From: Lenzites betulinus
Lineage: Eukaryota; Basidiomycota; Agaricomycetes; Polyporales; Polyporaceae
Direction: 5' to 3'
DNA: 64,000 nt
Assembly (NCBI GenBank): GCA_022264855.1
Contig: JABYQU010000004.1
Coordinates: 310,001 to 374,000 of the forward strand
The first letter of the stretch is position 1, and every line of letters starts with the position of its first letter. Below the pieces are notes generated by a model that was given only the letters and a program-made list of their open reading frames with translations, had not been told where the DNA came from and searched no databases. The position numbers and the translations under genes are program-made. This document shows, piece after piece, positions 1 to 11,341 of the stretch.

Positions 1-823
1 GTCAGCATCCCTGTATCGATGTCATCATCGCCCGAGTCACTGACCAAGGGCGACGTGAACCGCACTCTATTCCAGGCGCGATATACTACGGGTCGGTCGT
101 CCCTCTTCCGCCGGCGCGCGCTGCGCTGCGGCCCAGGGCCCGAGAATTGACAATGACACCCTTCCAGAGTGCTGGTCCTCGCCGGGGTCGCGAACATCCT
201 CACGTTTCTGGTACGCCCCGCACCACCAGAATCAGCCCCCCAAATTCCTTCTGACCACCGGGCCCTGTTGTTATTCAGGCGCCCGGGGTGATGATGATCA
301 GCTCCCATTCGTCCGCGAGACCACCTGCTGAGACCCCCTGCTATCGCCACAGATCAACGACAACGACCGCGGGATCGCGACCACACTGACGAACGTGTAA
401 GTCCCCACCCGCTCCCCCGCTCCCGTCCGAGCCCCGGGGCCGTGCCCTCTGCCCGCGCTCGCGCTGATCCGCTTGCATTCACGCTTGATGCTGAATCGAT
501 GACATCGCCGCCCGGCATGGACCTGCATGGACTCGGACAGCCTATCGACGACGCTCACCTCGCGCATGATCCTGAACCTCCGGGACCCAAACCTGCACCG
601 CAGCCGCCTGCACATGGGCCGGTGGACGCTCACGCACCCGACGCAGGCTGGCGCGATGGCCCTGCAGACCGTGAGCGCGAGCGCGGACGGCGCGCGCACG
701 CTCTCGTTCCGGGGGACGTACGGCGCCGGCGATGGCGATGGGGAGAGCGAGTGGGAGCTCGAGCCCGAGCCTGAGCCCGAGGAGGATGCCGATGCCGACT
801 CGCGGCGGGGCTGCGCGTACTAA
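1..823 (+). CDS. 3' end of a DUF6533-like multi-pass membrane protein (5' end outside window)
   Basis: The window opens inside this gene. A hydrophobic exon (168-210) encodes VLVLAGVANILTFL, a likely last transmembrane helix. It splices through short exons into TTLTNVLSTTLTSRMILNLR (exon from 519), which resembles the conserved C-terminal segment of basidiomycete seven-helix DUF6533 proteins. The final exon then runs to a stop at 823 with an acidic Glu-Pro repeat tail. My exon joins 168-210, about 279-287, 344-396 and 519-823 keep frame, but the 9-nt exon is uncertain. Function is unknown for the family, which is expanded in mushrooms. A 3' fragment of some other membrane family cannot be excluded. 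Confidence 0.5.
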
Positions 824-1286
824 AAATTAGCTTTCCTCCGTCACCTGAGTCTGTCATTCGCTTTGCTCTGCTCACATGTTGTTTGTTGGGTTGTTGATTT
901 GTCTGTTTGTCGCCACAATACCAGCACTTTGTATATACCAATCAGGGGTCCAGGATACAATTATACGCGCTATTTACAGTGTCGACGATACAGCGTGACC
1001 GTGGTCGGAATACCACTACTTGATACAGTGTGTGCTCTATACTACAGTCCAGCAGCCAAGTTCAGTGTACAACAAGAAAGGAAAACAGAAAAGAGACCCA
1101 AGAAACCAGGGGCGTGGAGAAGTAGAACTCGACTAGCGATGCGACAGCAAAGCGGGGGGAAGGGGTGCGCGGCACAGCGTCTCAACGGCACGACAGGCGT
1201 CCGCCCTCGCAGGCCCAGGCCCAGAACATTTTCAAAAAGCCGCAAGGCAAAAAGCTAAAAAAGCAGCAGCAGCAGCCGCTGGGGAG
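824..1286. other. Intergenic, convergent 3' ends
   Basis: About 460 bases lie between two converging genes. The stretch is AT-richer than its flanks and holds only presumptive 3' untranslated sequence. I see no ORF with coding character and no repeat. Confidence 0.6.
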
Positions 1287-2814
1287 TCAGCGCGAGCTGC
1301 GCCGCGACGACGCCGGGCTCGCCGTGTCCGCGCGCACCCATTCCTCGCGGCGCGCGCGCGTGATCGGCGCGTCCGGGTCCACGACGTCCTCGGGGAACAT
1401 CCCGTACGACACGATGCGCCCCGGCACGGGCGGGAGCGGCACGACGACCGCGCCCGCGTCGCGTTCGAGGTCGATGTAGAACGTGCTCGTCGGGGAGAGG
1501 GACGTGCTCGGCAGGCGCGGCGCGACGCGCGCCTTCGCGGGCGGGGCAGGCGAGCCGAGCGCGGAGAAGGACGTGGGCGAGCGCGCGGAGCCGGCCGTGG
1601 ACTGGCTCCAGCACGACTTGAGCTTCATGGTGCGCAGCGGGCGGATCGTGGGGAGGACGAGCGGGCGCGGGGCCCCAGATGGGGCGTGGCGCGGCGCGGC
1701 GAAGGGCTGCGCGACGCCGCGGCGGCCGGTCGCCTCGCGCTTCGCCCAGCCGGGGCGCACGCTCTCCATGCTGCACTTGTGCGAGATCACGGACGCGCTG
1801 CCGAGGATGTGGTTCGTCCACGTCGTGCGCTTCGGCGGCGGGGACGGCAGTGGCGCGGCGGGGACGGGCTTGGGCGCGACGGAGGTGCGGTGGGCTTGCC
1901 AGATCGAGGGCGTCGTCGGGGTGGACTGGGGCGAGGGAGGGAGCGCTTTGGCGTGCTGCTCGAAGATGGGCGTCGAGAAGTGGAGGGAGGGCCGCTTGAC
2001 GTCGATGACGTCGGAGTAGCGCGGTCGCGGCTTCTCCTTCTTCGCGGGCAGAGACTCGATGCAGTCGGAGGGGACCGCGAACCATGGGACCGAGCGCACG
2101 GAGGAGACCCAGACGTCCGGGGTCATGTTCATATGCGTGATGGCGGTCGTGAGTAGGGAGAAGGAGTAGAGCAGCACTGCAGAACATGTTAGTAAATGGG
2201 CGAATGGACGGCTGTAGCAGATGCGACGTACGGATGGTGCTGGAAACCCACGAGAGCGCAACAGTGAGGGAAGACGACGCGCACGCGAGGATGCTGACAC
2301 CTTGGCAGAGCGTGGGCGGTCCATTGACAGTGACATCAATCGAGCTTGCGAGCTGCAGCACCGAGAGCAACCCGGTCCAGCCACATTCGTTGCGGACCTT
2401 GTCAAGCACGCTGACGGAATACCACGCTGAAACCAGGCAACTGGAAAAGTAATTGGTCAGAAAGCGTCGGAGAACGCATGCAGACCACACTCACGCTGCC
2501 AGGAGAGCCAGAAGGATGCATGAGTTGAAGAGCACAAACGAGGGCGCGCCGAGAGCTGGGGCGATTGGTGAGCATTCGACCCGGAATAGAATGAAGCTAT
2601 GCACACCTTGACCACTCAAGGACTTCAACACTGTCAGGTTCCATACGGCGAAGCCGATCGTGAGGAGATTAACGTAGACTAGAATAGCTAGCGGAATGCG
2701 TCAACACGCTGACTCGGTTCCTCGGCGCGACGAAGACTCACCGAAGAGGACAAACCGCAGGACGATGAACGGGTTGCGCGCAACGTACTGGGTCTCGGGC
2801 ATTTGTCCAAACAT
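1287..2814 (-). CDS. Four-helix MARVEL-like membrane protein with Pro/Ser-rich tail (copy 1)
   Basis: Four hydrophobic segments come from separate exons. The first is near 2660 (LVYVNLLTIGFAVWNLTVL), the second near 2540 (SFVLFNSCILLALLAA). The third follows an ECGWTGLLSVLQLASSIDV motif near 2360 and the fourth is VLLYSFSLLTTAITHM in the last exon (1287-2176). A basic, Pro/Ser-rich cytoplasmic tail of about 250 residues follows. The acidic-aromatic motif before helix 3 and the four-helix layout resemble MARVEL domains. The start is set at 2814 (MFGQMPETQ), with 2802 as an alternative, by alignment with the paralogue at 4989-6440. Function is unknown; MARVEL proteins act in membrane apposition and vesicle trafficking. 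The family call is inference. Confidence 0.55.
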
Positions 2815-3695
2815 TATGCGGGGTAAACGATAGTAGTGGTGATCGCACGTGCGGTGAGCGCGTCGAATGTCGTAGCAGACGTAGAGAACGACAGGAGACA
2901 CGTAGGCAGCAAGGAGCGAACTGGAAACGAGTGCCCAAAGATGCAGAAGAGGCGAGACGGGGAAGGAGACCAAGGATGGTGGGAGGCCCGGGCAGCTGAA
3001 GGATATGAAGGCACGGAGCAAAGCGTTGGTCTACGGAGCGTGAAATGCAAAGCAAGGGCAGTCTAAAGCAGTCGATGGACCGCCGGGGCCATGGGGCAAG
3101 AGGCGCAGGCCGTGCATGGTCTTTAAACAGAGGGGAGCGGGCGACGAGGACAATGGCTCGGGAGAGAACAATAGAGGCCACTTAGCGGGGGACGCGGGCG
3201 CTTGTTCGTTGTATTCCCCAGCGCTGATGCGGGCCATTGTAACTGGCGTGTCACTAGTTACTCGGCTGCGGTGGTGCACTGTGGGTGTCTTGAAGGTTTG
3301 AATACCGGGAGTGTGTCCGAGCAGGCTGAGTCGGTGAGGACGGCGAGTGCGCACTGGGGCGCGTCTCTCTCGGTGCCTGGCGATCACTCCGACACAGTGG
3401 CGCTGGCGGCTGATGGATGCTGGAAAAGGGAATGCCGCCGCGCGAGGCGGCGTCGGGCGTCCCGCGCGATCTGCAGGAGGTGCTGCGCCCGCGCCGAGCA
3501 GGGCCCTGGGCAGTCGGAGGGGCGTCTTGCGGGGACGGAGGGGCGGGCAGCGGCCGGGAATGACATCTTCCGCGGGGAGATACTGTTCCTTAATGCGCTA
3601 AGATTGCGCCCCGCCGGTCTGGAACTTGGGAGGCGCTCACGTGCGAACACGGCCTGCGGTCTGACATGGTCCTTTTCAGGCACACCAGAGCCCAG
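2815..3695. promoter_or_regulatory. Divergent intergenic region
   Basis: About 880 bases separate the reverse-strand membrane gene from the forward-strand secreted-peptide gene. The ORFs here have no coding character I trust. The region presumably holds both promoters and perhaps non-coding 5' exons of the membrane gene. Confidence 0.4.
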
Positions 3696-3706
3696 CATAT
3701 AATATA
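3696..3706 (+). promoter_or_regulatory. TATA box of the secreted-peptide gene
   Basis: The string ATAATATAT lies about 90 bases before the ATG at 3790, followed by a C-rich leader. This spacing is normal for a fungal core promoter and supports the short downstream ORF being a real gene. Confidence 0.55.
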
Positions 3707-3789
3707 TCCCTATATCCCCATCTCACCACGACATATCCCCGCCAGCACCCCGCTCCCCTCCCCTCGCCAGCAACCACCCTCCCCGAGCC

Positions 3790-4263
3790 ATGCGTTTCTC
3801 CCTCGCCGCCTTCGCCCTCGCTGCCCTTGCCGGCCTTGCCGTCGCCAGCCCCGTACGTCCCCTGCCCCTCGACGCCCTGTCCCCTGACTAATCTCCCCTC
3901 AGATCGACTCGGCAGAACTCGTATGTCTCCTCGTCTGATCTCTCCGTACGCGCGATCGCCGTCCTCAGCCCCCTTCTCCCCCCTGCTAGCTCTCCCGCGA
4001 AACCCCCGGTGGCAGGCAATCGTCCGACATCCGGCGCGCCGACATCGTCAGTCCTCTCGAACGCATGTCCGCGCATCCGTCTCGCTGAACGCACATTCTG
4101 TACAGCTCGAGCGCAGCCTCCCCAACGGCGCGCACGGGGTAGATTGGAAACGTGCTGAGATCGTGAGTGCCCCCCGCATCGCGTGCCCGTTGTCCCGCTC
4201 GCTCAACGCTCTCTGCAGCTCGCGCGTGGGAGGCCCGGCGGCGGAAACGGCCCCGAGTATTAA
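3790..4263 (+). CDS. Small secreted peptide precursor with a Kex2-type site
   Basis: Four tiny exons (3790-3852, 3903-3920, 4106-4162, 4219-4263) join in frame to 60 residues. Residues 1-20 form a clear signal peptide (MRFSLAAFALAALAGLAVAS). The mature part contains a dibasic WKR site (Kex2 type), a possible second basic site (RGR), and ends GGGNGPEY. Introns 1 and 3 are about 50 nt, with CTAAT and CTCAAC near-consensus branch points. Intron 2 is longer (185 nt) and could hide another exon. A TATA box lies upstream. There is no C-terminal CaaX box, so it is not a canonical basidiomycete lipopeptide pheromone. Processing by signal peptidase and Kex2 is inferred; the biological role is unknown. 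Confidence 0.5.
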
Positions 4264-4988
4264 CGTGAGTGGCATGCGCCCCCGACGCAGACCCCCTCTT
4301 GACACCCCCCGCGCGCAGCGACCGGCCGCTTTCCCACCCACCCACCCAACGAACGAATGGCCGCACTTAGCGGCCCACACGCTCCCCCCGGAGCGCCTTC
4401 TCGGTATCTGGAACGATGCTAAGGGGCACCAGCATGTCCCCTGGCCGCTGCGCTCCCTTGGATAGTAGCACATACGTATTGTCACTCCTTTGCTTCCCCC
4501 GCGATATACCAATTAGCGACGTCATCTTGTGTATCAATCTCGTGCTCCCCGTTATCAATAGTGACAACCGTGCACCATGTGCACGGGCGTTATTCTGTAG
4601 TGTCCTGCATCACTCTACGCGAGGCACACGCATGCGCCGCACAAATCTTCCACCCTCGCGCCTCAGTCCTGATTAAGGCCTGATTCACGCCCGAGCGTGC
4701 AACACACTGTTACACACAGGCCCGGCGGGCACGGCGAACCGTCGCTCGGCATGGAGAGTTTCGATTGGGCGTCGGAGCGCCCCTTCCAATCGTGCACCGA
4801 CATGACATGGAGGCAGTAATCGTACAACAGCATCATCACACAGCAACATCAGCGCCGACCAACAAAAAAAGCGCGCCTCACAGGCGCAAGCAAGCAACAG
4901 CATCGGGTCGCGCGGCGACCCATTCACAGCGAGCTCCGGGGGCGCATGCGCACCCCGCGCAGCCGGGTCGCGCGGCGACGCGGCTGCC
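4264..4988. other. 3' region of peptide gene and intergenic
   Basis: The peptide stop is followed by a GTGAGT...CGCGCAG stretch (4265-4319) that could be a 3'-UTR intron or an alternative last intron. Beyond it I see only AT-richer intergenic DNA up to the convergent membrane gene. Confidence 0.4.
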
Positions 4989-6440
4989 TCAGCGGCCGTA
5001 CGTGCTGTGCAGGCGGCTCATGTCGAGCGGCGGCGGGCGCGTCGACTTGCGCTTCGTCTTCGGCGGGCGCGGGCCCGAGTTCGAGCGGCGCGGCGCGGCG
5101 AGCGGCTGCGGCGACGGCGCGGGCAGCGGGAGCGCGGACTTGGGCACGGCGCTCCCCGGCGCGTGCCCGAACGTCGCGGAGAGCGAGCTCGAGCGCGGCG
5201 GGCGCGGCGCGCCGCTGCCGAGCGGCGACGGCTTGATCGTGGACGAGTACGGGACGTAGTGCGCGGAGGGCGGGATGCCCGTCGGCGTCGACGTGAGGTC
5301 GGACGAGGACGAGCCGTACTCGTACGAGTCGTCCGAGGGCGGCGACGCGGGCGTGACCGTCGCGGATATCCACGCGCTCTGCAGGATCTTCGCGCTCTTG
5401 TTCGCCGTGAGCGGCGTCTTCTTCGGCGCGGCGGAGAGCTTGGGCGCGGCGGAGAGCTTCTCGCTGTCGAACTTGAAGCTGCGCGAGCTGCCCATCTTGC
5501 GGGACAGATCCGCGGGCTCGCGGATCTGCGGAGCGGCTGAGGCGACGAAGGGCTTCGACCATGTCCGGGCGGGCGACGGCTTCATGCCGGCGCTGGGGAG
5601 AGCTTCGCGCAGCATGTACCAGGGGTACATGCGCGTGTTCCCTCGCCAGACCTGCGTGTCGTCCTTTGAGTGGTAGATGACTGCGGTCATCAATATGCAG
5701 AAGTAGACAAGCACTACATCCGACATGAGCATATATACAATGCAGCAGAGGCAGGGAAACTCACAGTTGACGGCTCCTATCCACGCAAACGCTTGTAGTA
5801 CTTTGGTGGATGTACATGATGAAGGAGCAAGGACGTCCGCTAACGAGTGTGTTAGACAGTTTAGTGGTGATCATCCGTGAACCACTAACCTACTACGCTG
5901 CACAGCGTACTTGGCAAAATAGCGGTTATCGCGGCGGCACCAGCTATATGGAAGATTAGTCATGTCGCTTGAAACTAACGACCTGTGTCACATACCTAGA
6001 TGTAGCACCCAAAACACACCGACCCATACGCACTCGAACCACACACGACCAACTAGCGAGTTCTTGCGTAGCAGGTCTATGCAGATCCTGTGGTGGCATT
6101 GTCAGTTTCAGTTAAGCTCCCAGCGCAAGCTTTTAACGTACACAGGGAAGATGAAGAGGATGCCCATCGCGCTAATGGCTATCATGTACGCGTCGATGAG
6201 TGCTATGCGAAATTGTCAGCTGTCTTCAACTATTTTAATATGACAGAATGGTACATACGATCCCAGCCTATTGATTGAGCAAGAGCCAGATTCCAGACGG
6301 AGACACAGCATACGACAGCATTGCACAAGATGAAGAGGCCTGGCAGGACTCAATGTAAGCCCCCGATTTCATTGCTCGACGTGAAATATATGGAACGCAC
6401 CGAAACACGAGTAACGGTATACTGCGAGAGAGTTGGCCAT
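4989..6440 (-). CDS. Four-helix MARVEL-like membrane protein with Pro/Ser-rich tail (copy 2)
   Basis: This is a paralogue of 1287-2814 with the same order of parts. It opens MANSLAVYRYSCF, followed by a first helix (LFILCNAVVCCVSVWNLALA). The second helix is ALIDAYMIAISAMGILFIF, near 6200. The third contains VGRVWFECVWVGVFWVLHL, near 6020. The fourth is SDVVLVYFCILMTAVIYH, in the last exon. A Pro/Ser/Lys-rich tail then includes a short LSAAPK repeat. At least six exons are needed. The start at 6440 matches the position of the copy 1 start. The aromatic motif WFECVW before helix 3 is shared. MARVEL assignment is inference and the role is unknown. Confidence 0.55.
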
Positions 6441-7022
6441 GGCAGAGACAAGCAAGACGCAAAGTAGGATAGAGGGAGGGGAGACCGGTCGACGGTAGCG
6501 AGGTTGATCAGGTTTGTGGGCCAACACGAGTATTAAGTACCAGCTGTTCCGTGTCCGGAGTCCTGTCCGACAATGCGTCAAGCAAGTGGCCGCGGGGAGA
6601 GAGAAAAGAGAAAAAAAGGAAAGAAAAGAGCGGAGACAAAGGAAGGGCGAGGCGAAGAGCTCGCGTCCAAACAGTGCGTGCCGCGATATAAAGCACCGAC
6701 CCGCCCCCACCGCATCGCCGCGCTTACGTACAGCGCCCGAAACACCTTCGATGGCGACCGACGCCATCAATCCGTTTCTATGGCCCCTTGCCCTCCCGCT
6801 CGGGGCCGGCTCGACTCCCGGGCCCCCGCCGTCTGCCCCGACGTGCAGATGCGTTCTGCAGGTGCCTTGGGTGCCTTCATAACTCACTGGCTTCGCGGAC
6901 TTCCTCGACTTCCATCGGCCATTATGGAGCTCCAACACAAGCATCACAAACAGAGTTTAAGCCGCAACACGAGCTGTGGTCTTCACCGTTACAACTGCCT
7001 CCATCAGACGATATTGCATGTA
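6441..7022. other. Intergenic region
   Basis: About 580 bases with a purine-rich run near 6595-6660. ORFs on both strands look like chance or simple-sequence reading frames. No conserved motif was seen. Confidence 0.5.
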
Positions 7023-7440
7023 TCAAGGCAGCTCACTGCCAATGAGCTGATCCAGCTTCTTAGCGGCATCTTTGAGCGCGGGCGACCCGGCTGGCAGCGG
7101 AGGCACGGGGAGAGAATGATGGAGGCGTGGCTGAACGTGATCACAGTTCCGCTGCAGCGTGATCACCCACGAGCATCATTGCGCCCTCGCCGGGATCAAG
7201 TGAGCTTTGTAGGTTGGTGTGTATGTTTGTATGAACTTGTGGAGGACGTCTTGCGGATGTCATCGCAGAGAAGAGTGTGGAAGGAGGCCACCTCGAGAGC
7301 GGTCGAGTCGGGACTCCGCACGACTGGGCGGCTACCTCTTTGAAGACCGGACCGGCGGCATGCGTCGTCCACTTAGCGCAGGTCTCTTTCCATCCCTCCA
7401 ACCGGCCACCCAGCTGTCCACACGCTAATCTTTGGCAAAC
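7023..7440 (-). CDS. Hypothetical small protein, C-terminal exons (5' end unresolved)
   Basis: Spliced reverse-strand exons give a coherent protein end. An exon above 7337 reads GRLEGWKETCAKWTTHAAGP and continues VFKE. It splices with a 44-nt intron to VASFHTLLCDDIRK (down to about 7237), then to LDPGEGAMMLV (7167-7204), then to GSPALKDAAKKLDQLIGSEL and a terminal P before the stop at 7023. Each join keeps frame and uses GT-AG sites, although the intron near 7205-7240 is short. I do not recognise the family. No signal peptide or membrane segment is visible. The first exon, somewhere between here and the divergent carrier gene at 7585, was not found. Confidence 0.4.
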
Positions 7441-7584
7441 ATCTGCTCACTTGCGGGCTTGGAGTACACGAGCACCGCACTGCGAACTAAGATCCATCGC
7501 GTCGACTCTGCGGACGAGGCCGTTAGGCCAAGGGTATACTGCATATACAGCTCCCCATAATTCGACCTACTTCCCCAGACCGAA

Positions 7585-9410
7585 ATGCGAGTCAATGCCA
7601 GGACCAGCCGCATTCGGCACATACTCGTATGCACTGCAGTGGCTGCAAACGCGTGCGTGTCTTCCATGCCTGCATTCCGGCTCCTACACGTCTGAGCGTG
7701 CGTCTTGTTGCAGAATATGCGCCGGAGGCGTGTACAGCTTCCCGCTCATCGCGCCCGCGTTGGTCGAGAGGCTGAAGCTGAGCCAGCCCCAACTCACCAC
7801 TATTGCACTCGCGTAAGAGAGACATGGGTGCTCTAAATATTGCTCAAGTTCTCATCTGGGAAATTGTTCAGAGGCATGGCCGCTCAATACCCCTTTGCGG
7901 CCATAGTGGGCAAAGCCATTGATCGCTACGGCCCCTGGTCGTGCGCACTTGCCGCCTGCGTCCTCAATTCGCTAGGATTCGGCTTGTTCGCCCGAGAGAT
8001 CGCCCAGACGCCTGCGGACGGTGCCCATGTATCGGCCGGCACGTTCCACATGCTCGTCCTGTACTTTGGCATGATCGGCCTCGCCACTGTCTGCTCGTAA
8101 GCAACTGCTTCCCTGTACTGCCCATAATATCTGTCTGAACGTAACGCAGCTACTTTGGGCTCGTGTTCGCGGCCACCAAGACGTTCCCACAGTACATCGG
8201 GATCGCCTCGGGAACGAGCATGTCGATATTCGGGCTCTCGCCGCTCTTTCTCTCGCTTGTAGCTTCGAGGTACTTCACCGCGCCGGACGAGACCCTCGAT
8301 GCAGCGAGGTTCTTTACGTTCATGGCAACCTTGACCGGGGTCGTGCACTTTATCAGTACATTGATATTCTACGCAAACCCGGTTCCCCATCAGGAGGCTC
8401 CAGACTCGGCCCCCGACAGTCGAAGCGTGGACGCCGAATCCCTCGGCGCAGAAGAGGAACAAGAGCCCCTTTTGGCTGATAGGACGCCGAAGCCGAAGGA
8501 CCCGGTCAGCGTGCATATCGTCGCCGTAGAGGAGCCAACGCACGGAAGCACGCTCGACCTCTTCCGTGACCCGTACTTCTGGATCCTCTGCCTCTGGATG
8601 CTGCTCGTAGCCGGCTCGGTAAGCTCCCCCTTCCAGTTTAGTGCCACTACCATATCCTCACTCACATTTGCCCCTTGCAGGCCGAGATGGTCATCTCGAA
8701 CCTCGGCTCTATCGTGCTCGCGCTTCCCGCCGCCTCCGCCGCGAGCGCGAGCGCGAACGTCGCGACGCAGGTCCGCCTGCTCTCGTTCTTCAACACCGCC
8801 TCGCGCCTGCTCATCGGCCCGCTCGCGGACGTGCTCGCGCCCGTCGCGTCCTACCTCGACGGCGTCTGGGCGTTCTCGCGCCGCCGCCACGCGAGCCGCG
8901 TCGTGTTCGTCGTCGCGACCGCGCTCGTGCTCGCCGCGACGTACGCGTGGCTCGTCCTCGCCGTGCGCACGCAGGAGGCCGTCTGGCCGCTCAGGTAAGC
9001 CCGCTGCGCATCTGAATGACCGCTGTTGCTGATCGCGCCTTTGCGCAGTGTTGGGACTGGGATCGCATACGGCGCAACGTTCACCGTCCTGTGAGCCCAT
9101 TTAACCCATCGATGCTTCCCCGTCCCGATCTAACCTTCTCATTCCCCACAGCCCGGGCATCATGTCCTCGATCTGGGGCCTGCCGAACCTCGGGCGCAAT
9201 TTTGGCATTATCTCGTACGCTGCGTTCGTCGGCACGCCCGTCTTCTCGTACCTCTACGCCCTCGTCGCCGCGCGGCACGTCGCCCCCGGCGAGACCGCAT
9301 GCACGGGCGTGCAGTGCTGGCGCGCGACGTTCTCGATCGGCGCCGCGACGTCGCTGCTCGCGTGCGGCGCGGGGGTCGTGCTGTGGCGGCGGTGGAGGCA
9401 CCGGGTCTGA
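7585..9410 (+). CDS. MCH1-like major facilitator (monocarboxylate transporter family)
   Basis: Seven exons (7585-7652, 7714-7812, 7872-8096, 8150-8618, 8681-8994, 9049-9090, 9152-9410) join to 491 residues. The first helix reads ICAGGVYSFPLIAPALVERL, then an IDRYGP loop, and FAATKTFPQYIGIASGTSMS, which matches the fungal MCH1 subfamily. A long acidic cytoplasmic loop with EEEQEPLLAD separates the two six-helix halves. The second half contains GIMSSIWGLPNLGRNFGI. Yeast Mch1 resembles monocarboxylate permeases but is not required for monocarboxylate uptake, so the substrate is unknown; the location is probably vacuolar or plasma membrane. The ATG was chosen because the exon splices directly into helix 1. 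Confidence 0.85.
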
Positions 9411-9522
9411 GATCTGAGCCGAGCCCGCTGAGGAGGCGCGGAGGGATCGGGATAGAGTGTATTTGTACTGCAGTATGCTGCTCGCGCTTCATCTTGGATA
9501 TTCAACACATTTCTACATAGTG

Positions 9523-11105
9523 CTACTCCGTTTTGGCGGCCTTCGCTTGTGGCGGTGCCCGTCCTTCGGGGTATCCGAACCAAATCCCCATGACGAGGGC
9601 CACGTTCGCGCCAAGCAGCACGCCCGAGGACAGCGCCGTCGACGGATACACGTTCCACGCGTACTCGATCGCGAGCAGCAGGGCCAACCTGGCGTCCCAT
9701 CGGCGTTAGCTCGCTCTCCGCATTTGCATTATGCGCCAAGCAGTGGCGCGAAGCGTGCGTCGCGTCGCGTGCTTACCGGACGGGGAGCGGGTACCTGGTC
9801 CTCCAGGCCAGGAACGGCAGCTGCAGCGCGTACCAGGCGAAGAACTGGTAGTGGAGCGATCGCGCGAAGAGGATGCCGATCAGGTTCGAGGTGCACAGCA
9901 CCGTCGTCACGTCTACTTCGCGTCAGTGCCCGTCATGCGAGAGTGGGTGGGCGGAGCCGCAGGCACTTACAGTCCGCTGTGAGCGGGGCCGCAGACGGCG
10001 CGCGGGCGGGACTGCGCAGGCCGCGCTCTAGGACCCGCCAGACGCCGCCGTCGGATCGGCACCATTTGAAGAGCCCGAAGAGGACGAGGGTGCCGACGTG
10101 TGCGGCGAGCAGCGTTCGGGCCCATGTGGGACTGAGGAAGGTCTCTTCCCCCAGGAACCGCCAGTTTACTGTCCACTTGAAGAGGAACACGCGGGAGAAC
10201 TCGTACGAGTTCTTGAGGTAGGACCAGGGGTGGTGCAGGAGGAAGGGAAGACCGATGAGGAGCTGGGTGCCCGCCAGAGCGAGCATGTGCAGGACGGTAG
10301 AGAGGAGACCTCGCCGCCTGAAGAGAATCACGAGCAGCCCGGGCACGTATAGCAGCACACACATCTTCACCGACAATGCGAACCTGCAGCAAGCGTGAGT
10401 ACAGCAGGCTGCAGTGACGTTAAGTCCGACACGCACCCAAGCAGAGCAATCCCGACAGCGTCCCACCCATGTCCGAATGCGAGAACAGCAGCCTGCGCGG
10501 CGACGACGGCCCAACAGTCATTGAACAGGCGCAGCACGTATATCGAGTGCAGCCGCTTGCTCAGCGGGAGCAGCAGCAGAACCCAGTTCGGAACGCCGCC
10601 CGCCTGCTTGTATATCGCTGCGGTGAGCGCGAGCGATGCGAGGTAGAGCGCGGCGTAGATCTCTTGCGCCTTCCACAGGCTCAGCCCGGAGTTCGTGAGG
10701 GTATATAGGAGCTGATGGACATAGATGTGTCCAGCCGGGTATCTGTGGGCGCACGCCGTCCCGGTGAGCCAAACGAGGTGCACAGCGAGCTAATGCCACG
10801 TACACGATGGGCCCCGTCGGGCCTGTAATCCGCGCGTAGTCCCGCTCGCCATTCAGGTACAGCTCGAGTTGGAGAATGTACGTCTCCCAGTCGATCTCCG
10901 TGTCTAGGAGGAGGTCATCAAGATGTATTCAAAGCTAGTACTTGAAGGCTTGCTGACATGGTATGAAGCGTATGATGAGCTGAGTGAGGACAGCATCACC
11001 CAGTATTACGAACGCCGCGAGAGCAGTGAAGTACGTAGGGTCGGTAAGTAGACGAAGGGCGAAGGACCATAGCGAGTGAACAAGCCGGACGGGGGCAGAG
11101 GACAT
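9523..11105 (-). CDS. ALG3: Dol-P-Man:Man5GlcNAc2-PP-dolichol alpha-1,3-mannosyltransferase
   Basis: Six exons (11105-10958, 10903-10804, 10742-10437, 10383-9971, 9912-9777, 9688-9523) join to 422 residues. Family hallmarks are [10 protein letters not shown] after the first helix, [50 protein letters not shown] with WRFLGEE, and [20 protein letters not shown]. These are diagnostic of ALG3, the ER membrane enzyme that adds the first lumenal mannose to the lipid-linked N-glycan precursor. The protein is multi-pass throughout. Intron 1 uses a weak donor (GTCAGC), but it rebuilds the invariant PYTEIDW exactly. The gene converges with the carrier at 7585-9410. Confidence 0.93.
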
Positions 11106-11341
11106 GATGGTTATGACCAGGCTTTTAGCGCGATCGGGCGTGCGCAGATCTACCGCGTGCCTGGTTTGCGTACTTCGTCGACTACTTATGTTCAGACATT
11201 GTTAAAAACCGGCCGGTGAATGTGTACGATTCATGCGAGACGTCTATTCCTAACCCATAGGTATATTGCAGACGAATAAATACTCCGGGTAGTGATAACA
11301 TGGTACAGGTTTCGAGGCTACTTTCGTTCTCTTCCGCCCGA

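Noticed and set aside
1255..2490. A 411-codon reverse ORF in another frame of the first membrane gene
   Set aside because: It is Arg/Pro/Ala-rich low-complexity sequence, while the frame ending at 1287 contains the transmembrane segments and matches the paralogue.
3790..4263. Classifying the secreted peptide as a B mating-type lipopeptide pheromone
   Set aside because: It has a signal peptide and no C-terminal CaaX box, and no STE3-type receptor gene is visible nearby.
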